Part shown: positions 21,338 to 25,922 of the stretch, piece by piece | How the letters are laid out: every line of letters begins with the position of its first letter | Position numbering within the stretch: the stretch's first letter is position 1 | From: UBA11540 sp045536425 | GTDB taxonomy: Bacteria > Bacillota > Clostridia > Oscillospirales > Ruminococcaceae | DNA length: 25,922 nt | NCBI GenBank assembly: GCA_045536425.1 | Contig: JAZSNN010000036.1 | Location: forward strand, 1-25,922 | Direction of reading: 5' to 3' | The notes under the pieces: generated by a model | Told to the model about the DNA's origin: nothing | The model's input: only the letters and a program-made list of their open reading frames with translations | The model's database searches: none | Translations under genes and position numbers: made by a program

Positions 21338-22171
21338 TTACTTATCGTTACGACGTTTTACGATGAACTTATCGGAGCGATTGTGCTTGGATCTGGTCTT
21401 GTAACCGAGAGCAGGCTTGCCCCAAGGTGTAACCGGTCCGGGACGTCCGATAGGAGATTTACCTTCACCACCACCGTGGGGGTGATCGCAGGGGTTCATT
21501 ACAGAACCGCGTACTGTAGGTCTCCAACCCATGTGACGCTTTCTACCAGCTTTACCAATGTTGATGTTCTCGTGCTCGAGGTTTCCTACCTGTCCGATGG
21601 TTGCCATACATTCCTGGGGAACGTTTCTAAGCTCGCCGGAAGGAAGTCTGATAAGTGCGTATACGCCTTCTTTAGCCATCAACTGAGCCATAATACCAGC
21701 TGCTCTTGCAAGCTGAGCGCCCTTACCGGGATAGAGCTCGATGTTGTGGATAAAGGTACCAACGGGGATGTTAGCGAGGGGAAGTGCGTTTCCGGGCTTG
21801 ATATCAGCCGTTGTGCTGGATACTACTGTATCGCCAACCTTGAGTCCGTTAGGAGCGATGATGTAACGCTTCTCGCCGTCTTCGTACTGAAGAAGTGCGA
21901 TGTGTGCGGAACGGTTGGGGTCGTACTCCAGAGTCATAACCTGTGCCGGAATATCGAACTTGTCTCTCTTGAAATCTATAATGCGGTATTTCCTTCTGCT
22001 TGCGCCGCCTCTGTGACGAACTGTGATTCTGCCGTAGCTGTTTCTTCCGGATTTGGATTTAACAGGAGCAAGAAGGCTCTTCTCAGGTTCTACCTTTGAA
22101 AGAACACTGTAATCTGTAACAGTCATCTGACGACGAGAAGGTGTTGTAGGCTTGTATGATTTAACAGCCAT
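21338..22171 (-). CDS. rplB: 50S ribosomal protein L2
   Basis: L2 is required for peptidyl transfer and subunit association. The 277 residues contain RNSYGRITVRHRGGASRRKY, DIKPGNALPLANIPVGTFIH and the universal active-site region VMNPCDHPHGGGEGKSPIGR; the position before DHPHGGG is Cys where many species have Val or Asn. The length is normal. The ATG follows GGAGAG. A 65-nt gap with a hairpin separates it from rplW. Confidence 0.98.
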   Translation of the reverse strand: MAVKSYKPTTPSRRQMTVTDYSVLSKVEPEKSLLAPVKSKSGRNSYGRITVRHRGGASRRKYRIIDFKRDKFDIPAQVMTLEYDPNRSAHIALLQYEDGEKRYIIAPNGLKVGDTVVSSTTADIKPGNALPLANIPVGTFIHNIELYPGKGAQLARAAGIMAQLMAKEGVYALIRLPSGELRNVPQECMATIGQVGNLEHENINIGKAGRKRHMGWRPTVRGSVMNPCDHPHGGGEGKSPIGRPGPVTPWGKPALGYKTRSKHNRSDKFIVKRRNDK

Positions 22172-22209
22172 TGAGTTTCACTCTCCTCATATATTTATCG
22201 GGTTTATGA

Positions 22210-22231
22210 GTTTCCCATAAATATGGAAAAC
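22210..22231 (-). repeat. Stem-loop between rplW and rplB
   Basis: GTTTCCCATA and TATGGAAAAC form a 10-bp inverted repeat (one G-U wobble) with an AA centre in the 65-nt gap. No U-tract follows, so it is not a terminator. It may be a processing or stability element. Confidence 0.5.
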
Positions 22232-22236
22232 CGTGC

Positions 22237-22530
22237 TTATTGCATACTCTCGAAGAACTCGATGCCCTTGGAGTCTGCTGTAAGTGTTACGATTGCTTTC
22301 TTCCAATCAGGTGTATAGCCTGAGTTGCGGCCCATGGTCTTTCTTCTTCCGCCAACGTTCATTGTGTTGACAGACTCAACCTTTACGCCGAACAGTTCTT
22401 CAACTGCCTTTGCAATCTCAATCTTGTTAGCACTCTTAGCAACCTTGAATGTGTACTTCTTCAGTTGCATGTTTTCCATGCTCGCTTCGGTGATAACCGG
22501 CTTCAAAACGATATCCTGTGCCAGTTTCAT
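22237..22530 (-). CDS. rplW: 50S ribosomal protein L23
   Basis: L23 sits at the exit tunnel and docks trigger factor and SRP. The 97 residues include DIVLKPVITEASMENMQLKK, YTFKVAKSANKIEIAKAVEE and VNTMNVGGRRKTMGRNSGYT, typical of the family. Its ATG shares one base with the rplD stop (TAATG), so it is coupled to L4. Confidence 0.98.
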   Translation of the reverse strand: MKLAQDIVLKPVITEASMENMQLKKYTFKVAKSANKIEIAKAVEELFGVKVESVNTMNVGGRRKTMGRNSGYTPDWKKAIVTLTADSKGIEFFESMQ

Positions 22531-23153
22531 TATGCATACACCTCCTCAAGCTTTGCAACAGCGTCCTTTACTACGATGATCTTATCGGAGTTGAGAACGT
22601 CGAAAATGTTGAGAGTGTTTGCCGGAGCAGTCTTTACACCGGGGATATTGTTAGCACTCTTTACAACATTTGTGTCAACCTCAGCAGTGATGATGAGCAC
22701 CTTCTTGGGAGCCTCAAGAGCTGTGAGCATGTTGACGATTGTTTTGGTCTTTATTGTCTCGACCTTGAGCTCATCAAGAACGATTACGCCGTCCTCAAGA
22801 ACTTTGCTGGAAAGCGCAGATTTGAGAGCGAGACGCTTAACCTTCTTGTTGAGGGAGTAGCTGTAGTCGCGGGGTTTGGGGCCCAAAGCGATACCGCCAT
22901 GTCTCCACTGGGGAGCACGAATGGAACCCTGTCTTGCGTGACCTGTTCCCTTTTGCTTCCAGGGCTTTCTGCCGCCGCCTCTTACTTCTGTTCTTGTCAG
23001 TGTGGACTGTGTGCCCTGACGCTGATTTGCCAAGAAGTTTACGAGTGCAGAGTGCATAGCATACTTATTCGGTTCAATACCGAAGATGGCATCAGAAAGG
23101 TTGATTTCACCAACATTCTTGCCTGCCATGTCAAATACTTTAACCATTGGCAT
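22530..23153 (-). CDS. rplD: 50S ribosomal protein L4
   Basis: L4 lines the exit tunnel and, in E. coli, represses its own S10 operon through the leader. The 207 residues include the tunnel loop region RGGGRKPWKQKGTGHARQGS and RAPQWRHGGIALGPKPRDYS, diagnostic for L4. The length is normal. The first of two close ATGs (protein MPMVKVFDMA) is chosen because GGAGG is 8 nt upstream. It is 18 nt after rplC. Confidence 0.98.
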   Translation of the reverse strand: MPMVKVFDMAGKNVGEINLSDAIFGIEPNKYAMHSALVNFLANQRQGTQSTLTRTEVRGGGRKPWKQKGTGHARQGSIRAPQWRHGGIALGPKPRDYSYSLNKKVKRLALKSALSSKVLEDGVIVLDELKVETIKTKTIVNMLTALEAPKKVLIITAEVDTNVVKSANNIPGVKTAPANTLNIFDVLNSDKIIVVKDAVAKLEEVYA

Positions 23154-23171
23154 TTGTGCTTCCTCCTTCCC

Positions 23172-23804
23172 TTACGCCTTAACGCTATCTGTTACGTAGA
23201 CTATTCCGCCCTTAGGACCGGGAATAGCACCCTTTAGCGCAATCAGATTATTTTCAACGTCTACCTTGACAACTTCAAGGTTCTGGACAGTAACCTTCTC
23301 TGTACCCATATGGCCAGGAAGCTTTTTGCCCTTCATTACTCTGGACGGGTCACTGTTTGCACCCATGGAACCTGCGTGTCTGTGAACAGGGCCGGTACCG
23401 TGTGTATCTTTGAGTGAATGTCCGTTCCAGCGCTTAATGGTGCCGGCATAGCCTTTACCTTTGCTGATTCCCTGTACGTCAACCTTGTCACCGTTTGCAA
23501 ATGTGTCTGCCTTTACGATGTCACCGATGTTGAGTACGGATGTGTCTTCAAGTCTGAATTCTTTCAAGAATTTCTTTGCTGCAACATCAGCCTTTGCGAA
23601 GTGTCCCTTCATGGGCTTGGTCACCTTTTTGTCCGCAATGTCGCCATAACCGATCTGCACAGCTTCATAGCCGTCGTTTTCGATTGTCTTCTTGGTAACT
23701 ACGACGCAGGGACCAGCTTCAATTACGGTTACGGGAATTACCTTTCCCTTTTCGTCAAAAAGCTGTGTCATTCCGATCTTTTTTCCAATGATCGCTTTCT
23801 GCAT
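23172..23804 (-). CDS. rplC: 50S ribosomal protein L3
   Basis: L3 contacts the peptidyl transferase centre and starts 50S assembly. The 210 residues begin MQKAIIGKKIGMTQLFDEKG and contain GISKGKGYAGTIKRWNGHSL, THGTGPVHRHAGSMGANSDP and KKLPGHMGTEKVTVQNLEVV, all conserved. The ATG follows AAGGAGG. It is 67 nt after rpsJ, with a small hairpin in the gap. Confidence 0.98.
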   Translation of the reverse strand: MQKAIIGKKIGMTQLFDEKGKVIPVTVIEAGPCVVVTKKTIENDGYEAVQIGYGDIADKKVTKPMKGHFAKADVAAKKFLKEFRLEDTSVLNIGDIVKADTFANGDKVDVQGISKGKGYAGTIKRWNGHSLKDTHGTGPVHRHAGSMGANSDPSRVMKGKKLPGHMGTEKVTVQNLEVVKVDVENNLIALKGAIPGPKGGIVYVTDSVKA

Positions 23805-23828
23805 TTTTCCTACCTCCTTAGGTTATTG

Positions 23829-23845
23829 GTTGGCATTTCGCCAAC
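23829..23845 (-). repeat. Stem-loop between rpsJ and rplC
   Basis: GTTGGC and GCCAAC pair across a 5-base loop in the 67-nt gap. No U-tract follows on the transcribed strand (AATAACCTAAGGAGG), so it is not a terminator. Confidence 0.45.
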
Positions 23846-23871
23846 GTGACCTGCTGGGGAGCATCAAAGCA

Positions 23872-24183
23872 TTAGAGTTTTACTTCGATTTCCACTCCGG
23901 CAGGGAGTTCCAGACCCATCAGAGCCTCGACAACTTTCTGTGAAGGTCTCATGATGTCGATGAGTCTTTTGTGTGTTCTCATTTCAAACTGCTCACGGCT
24001 GTCCTTGTACTTATGAACAGCACGGAGAATGGTAACGATTTCCTTCTCTGTGGGGAGCGGAATCGGTCCGGAATAAGAAGCACCCATTCTCTTCGCGGTG
24101 TCTACAATCTTCTCGGCTGCAGCATCAACCAACTGATGATCGTATCCCTTGAGTCTGATTCTGATTTTTTCTTTGACTGCCAC
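23872..24183 (-). CDS. rpsJ: 30S ribosomal protein S10
   Basis: S10 lies in the 30S head and doubles as NusE in transcription antitermination complexes. From the GTG at 24183 it is 103 residues: MAVKEKIRIRLKGYDHQLVD, then SGPIPLPTEKEIVTILRAVH and HKRLIDIMRPSQKVVEALMG. The frame is open 16 codons further upstream, but AAAGGAGG lies 8 nt before this GTG and the family starts here. It is the first gene of the cluster, after a long structured leader. Confidence 0.98.
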   Translation of the reverse strand: MAVKEKIRIRLKGYDHQLVDAAAEKIVDTAKRMGASYSGPIPLPTEKEIVTILRAVHKYKDSREQFEMRTHKRLIDIMRPSQKVVEALMGLELPAGVEIEVKL

Positions 24184-24511
24184 TATAATCGCCTCCTTTT
24201 TTATTTGTGCAACTTTTTCACTCGGGAGCAACGATATGATTTGAACACTGTTCCGTGTGTTCCGTGAATTTCCGATTAAAAAATCCGGTTCGATCGTTGA
24301 TCAAATCCGGATGAAAAATCGGCTTTTCGCGCGCAAGACCGCAGGAATCCCCTACGGTAAAACGGAAACTCGATTCAATTCATGTCGCCCGGTTTTAAAT
24401 CGGACATACTCGGCGGAAATTCCCTGCCTCCAAGGGCAGCCACCTCCCGCGTCATCGCATATCATTGTGGTCTGTCAAGGCATAGTTATACCCTACTACG
24501 CTTAACATACG
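24184..24511 (-). promoter_or_regulatory. Structured leader RNA of the S10 cluster
   Basis: About 330 nt separate the predicted transcription start from rpsJ. In order of transcription I see these stems: CTGCC/GGCAG (24424-24439); ATGTC/GACAT (24382-24407); an 8-bp stem ACCGTAGG/CCTGCGGT with one wobble (24338-24358); ATCCGG/CCGGAT followed by five more T (24278-24312), enclosed by an outer CCGATT/AATCGG pair (24272-24322); and GAACAC/GTGTTC (24243-24262). The sequence GCGGGAGGTGG near 24443-24453 resembles a ribosome binding site but leads to no start codon. This looks like a ribosomal-protein leader that controls the cluster; the ligand, L4 or another, is not determined. Confidence 0.6.
24278..24312 (-). 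terminator. Terminator-like hairpin inside the S10 leader
   Basis: ATCCGG (24307-24312) pairs with CCGGAT (24283-24288); the intervening sequence adds GATC/GATC pairing, and the 3' arm runs into TTTTTT. It lies about 95 nt before rpsJ and could act as a conditional terminator. An outer pair, CCGATT with AATCGG, could extend the same helix once the downstream bases are made. Confidence 0.5.
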
Positions 24512-24517
24512 CTTCGT

Positions 24518-24546
24518 ATTATACTACACCCTTTGGTAAATGTCAA
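24518..24546 (-). promoter_or_regulatory. Consensus sigma-A promoter of the S10-spc-alpha cluster
   Basis: TTGACA (24541-24546), exactly 17 bp, and TATAAT (24518-24523) match the consensus fully. A/T tracts just upstream (ACTTTTTTTCAAAAAATCG) look like an UP element. The start should be near 24511. Confidence 0.92.
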
Positions 24547-24768
24547 CGATTTTTTGAAAAAAAGTTTGTGAAAAATGCAGATTTTTTTGTTCACAATTTC
24601 AGCCTCTAAATCTTGTGTTTATGGGGGCTTCCGGCACTAAATACAGATAAGCTGCTTTGACGTTTTAACAGTTTAAAAGGAGTGCAAACACCCGAAAGAG
24701 AGTGTAAAAATAAAATGCACAAAATTCACAGTGCAAAAACTACATATATAATAGTATAGGAATAACAA
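24547..24768. other. AT-rich spacer between asnA terminator and S10 promoter
   Basis: No convincing gene is present on either strand. The stretch holds A/T tracts next to the S10 promoter and, at 24682-24735, three alternating GTGCA/TGCAC arms around a nested ACACCC/GAGTGT stem. Short plus-strand frames (for example, a 14-codon one at about 24715) lack codon structure. Confidence 0.5.
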
Positions 24769-24796
24769 AAGCGGCAGGCATAAAAACCTACCGCTT
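24769..24796 (-). terminator. Terminator of asnA
   Basis: AAGCGGTAGG (24787-24796) pairs with CCTGCCGCTT (24769-24778), 10 bp with one wobble and an 8-base loop. TTGTTATT follows on the transcribed strand. It lies 79 nt after the asnA stop. Confidence 0.78.
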
Positions 24797-24875
24797 ATAT
24801 TTGTTTTGAGTCGATATTCTGCGGGCAGAGAGCTTATCGTTTGATAAAACTTGCCCACAATTCCGCATTCCGAAT

Positions 24876-25877
24876 TTACAAAAGCTCCGCGCCGTGCTCT
24901 TTGCAATACTTCACGGTTTCCTCATCCCAATAAGATGACTGCACTTCACCGATGTGCGCTTTACGCAGGAAGAAAAGACACATTCTCGACTGACCGATAC
25001 CGCCGCCGATAGTGTAGGGAAGCTCGCCGTTTAAGAGTGCCTTGTGGAAGGGAAGAGACTTTCTGTCTTCGCAGCCGCTTTCTTTGAGCTGTCTTTCCAT
25101 AGCCTCCTCATCAACACGAATGCCCATTGATGAAAGCTCGAGGGCAATGTCAAGAACAGGATAATATACAATGATATCACCGTTGAGAGTCCAGTCGTCA
25201 TAGTCGGGAGCTCTGCCGTCGTGAGGCTTGCCGTCTTTGAGCTTGGTGCCTATCTTCATAAGGAAAATTGCGCCGTGTTCCTTTACGGCAGCGTACTCGC
25301 GGTCTTTGCGGCTGAGGTCGGGATATCTCTCTTCGAGCTCCTCTGAGGTAATGAATGTGATTTTCTCAGGCAGAAGCGAGCCGATGAAATTGTATTCCTT
25401 GGTTATGTAGTATTCAGTGTGGCGAAGAGCAGCGTAAATGAGTTTAACAGTCTTTTTGAGAGTGTACTCGTTTCGGTCTTCTTTGCTGATAATTTTTTCC
25501 CAGTCCCACTGGTCAACGAAAATTGAATGTATATTGTCCGTATCCTCGTCGCGGCGGATAGCGTTCATATCTGTGTAAAGACCTTCACCCTCGCTGAAGC
25601 CGTACATCTTAAGAGCGAAACGCTTCCACTTTGCAAGGGAGTGCACTATCTCGAAATTCTTACCGCTGAAGACATCGAATGATACGGGTCTCTCGGTACC
25701 GCTGAGGTTGTCGTTAAGACCGCTTTCGGTGTCAACGAAAAGAGGAGCCGAAACTCTTGTGAGGTTAAGCTCAATAGCTAAGTCTCTTTCGAAGAAGTCC
25801 TTTACTTTTTTTATTGCAATTTCAGTGTCACGAAGTGACAGGTGAGGCACATAGTCCTCAGGAATATAGTGGGGCAT
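24876..25877 (-). CDS. asnA: Aspartate-ammonia ligase (asparagine synthetase A)
   Basis: AsnA makes asparagine from aspartate, ammonia and ATP through an aspartyl-AMP intermediate; it is related to class II aminoacyl-tRNA synthetases. The 333 residues show LTRVSAPLFVDTESGLNDNL, GTERPVSFDVF, ALKMYGFSEGEGLYTDMNAI, HSIFVDQWDWEKII and the motif-3-like GGGIGQSRMCLFFLRKAHIG with its catalytic Arg. The length is normal for the family. The ATG at 25877 has AGGAGGG 6 nt upstream. Only 45 nt of upstream sequence are visible, so a T-box or other asparagine-responsive leader cannot be assessed. It has its own terminator and appears unlinked to the ribosomal cluster. Confidence 0.97.
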   Translation of the reverse strand: MPHYIPEDYVPHLSLRDTEIAIKKVKDFFERDLAIELNLTRVSAPLFVDTESGLNDNLSGTERPVSFDVFSGKNFEIVHSLAKWKRFALKMYGFSEGEGLYTDMNAIRRDEDTDNIHSIFVDQWDWEKIISKEDRNEYTLKKTVKLIYAALRHTEYYITKEYNFIGSLLPEKITFITSEELEERYPDLSRKDREYAAVKEHGAIFLMKIGTKLKDGKPHDGRAPDYDDWTLNGDIIVYYPVLDIALELSSMGIRVDEEAMERQLKESGCEDRKSLPFHKALLNGELPYTIGGGIGQSRMCLFFLRKAHIGEVQSSYWDEETVKYCKEHGAELL

Positions 25878-25922
25878 AAATAACCCTCCTGTTTATACAA
25901 TAATAAATACGCTAATTATTAT

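Noticed and set aside
8800..24183. A new or inserted gene system inside the ribosomal cluster
   Set aside because: Every gap was read; only the expected rpmD and rpmJ were found in addition, and gene order is the standard Firmicute order.
24352..24465. 37-codon frame in the S10 leader (protein beginning MICDDAGGGCPWRQGI)
   Set aside because: No ribosome binding site precedes the ATG and the frame overlaps several RNA stems. Structured leaders often carry such accidental frames; ribosome profiling would settle it.
24601..24768. Short peptides or a tRNA-like element in the asnA-rpsJ spacer
   Set aside because: No cloverleaf could be drawn, and the short frames lack ribosome binding sites with sensible coding sequence.

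Overview
The window looks like a chromosomal segment of a low-to-mid GC Firmicute, most likely class Clostridia (an Oscillospiraceae/Ruminococcaceae-like anaerobe). The evidence is: strong GGAGG ribosome binding sites throughout, the fused S10-spc-alpha ribosomal gene order with secY-adk-map-infA inside it, a small KOW-domain gene between map and infA that is typical of clostridia, a zinc-ribbon form of L24, zinc-type S14, S4, L36 and adenylate kinase, and BMP-type nucleoside ABC transporter genes. All genes but one lie on the minus strand, so the transcription order below runs from high to low coordinates.

Region 1 (about 25922-24600): asnA (aspartate-ammonia ligase) with its own terminator, then an AT-rich spacer with no convincing gene. 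Region 2 (24546-8754): a consensus promoter (TTGACA, 17 bp, TATAAT), a structured leader of about 330 nt, then 31 co-directional genes: rpsJ-rplC-rplD-rplW-rplB-rpsS-rplV-rpsC-rplP-rpmC-rpsQ-rplN-rplX-rplE-rpsN-rpsH-rplF-rplR-rpsE-rpmD-rplO-secY-adk-map-(KOW protein)-infA-rpmJ-rpsM-rpsK-rpsD-rpoA-rplQ. A strong terminator closes the cluster. Two of these genes (rpmD, rpmJ) are very short. Several genes start with GTG or TTG. Region 3 (8742-6955): a small protein resembling Imm63-type immunity proteins (minus strand), convergent with a PlsC-like acyltransferase carrying an embedded zinc ribbon (the only plus-strand gene); they share a bidirectional terminator.

Region 4 (6906-1) concerns nucleobase and nucleoside uptake. 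A uracil permease-type NCS2 transporter has its own promoter and terminator. Next comes a near-consensus promoter, a short leader ending in a terminator hairpin, and then xpt (xanthine phosphoribosyltransferase), a BMP-family lipoprotein, a two-domain ABC ATPase and two permeases, the last cut by the window edge. No terminator with a good U-tract separates xpt from the transporter, so imported purine nucleosides and their salvage enzyme are probably expressed together under the xpt leader.

The most interesting non-coding signals are: (i) the xpt leader, which has mutually exclusive hairpins and a terminator just before the ribosome binding site but no recognisable purine riboswitch; (ii) the S10-operon leader, with a terminator-like hairpin nested in an outer stem; and (iii) a perfect 13-bp stem between the lipoprotein and ATPase genes. 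The most interesting coding signals are the acyltransferase/zinc-ribbon architecture and the orphan immunity-like protein. I found no CRISPR array, insertion sequence, tRNA, rRNA or clear new multi-gene system.
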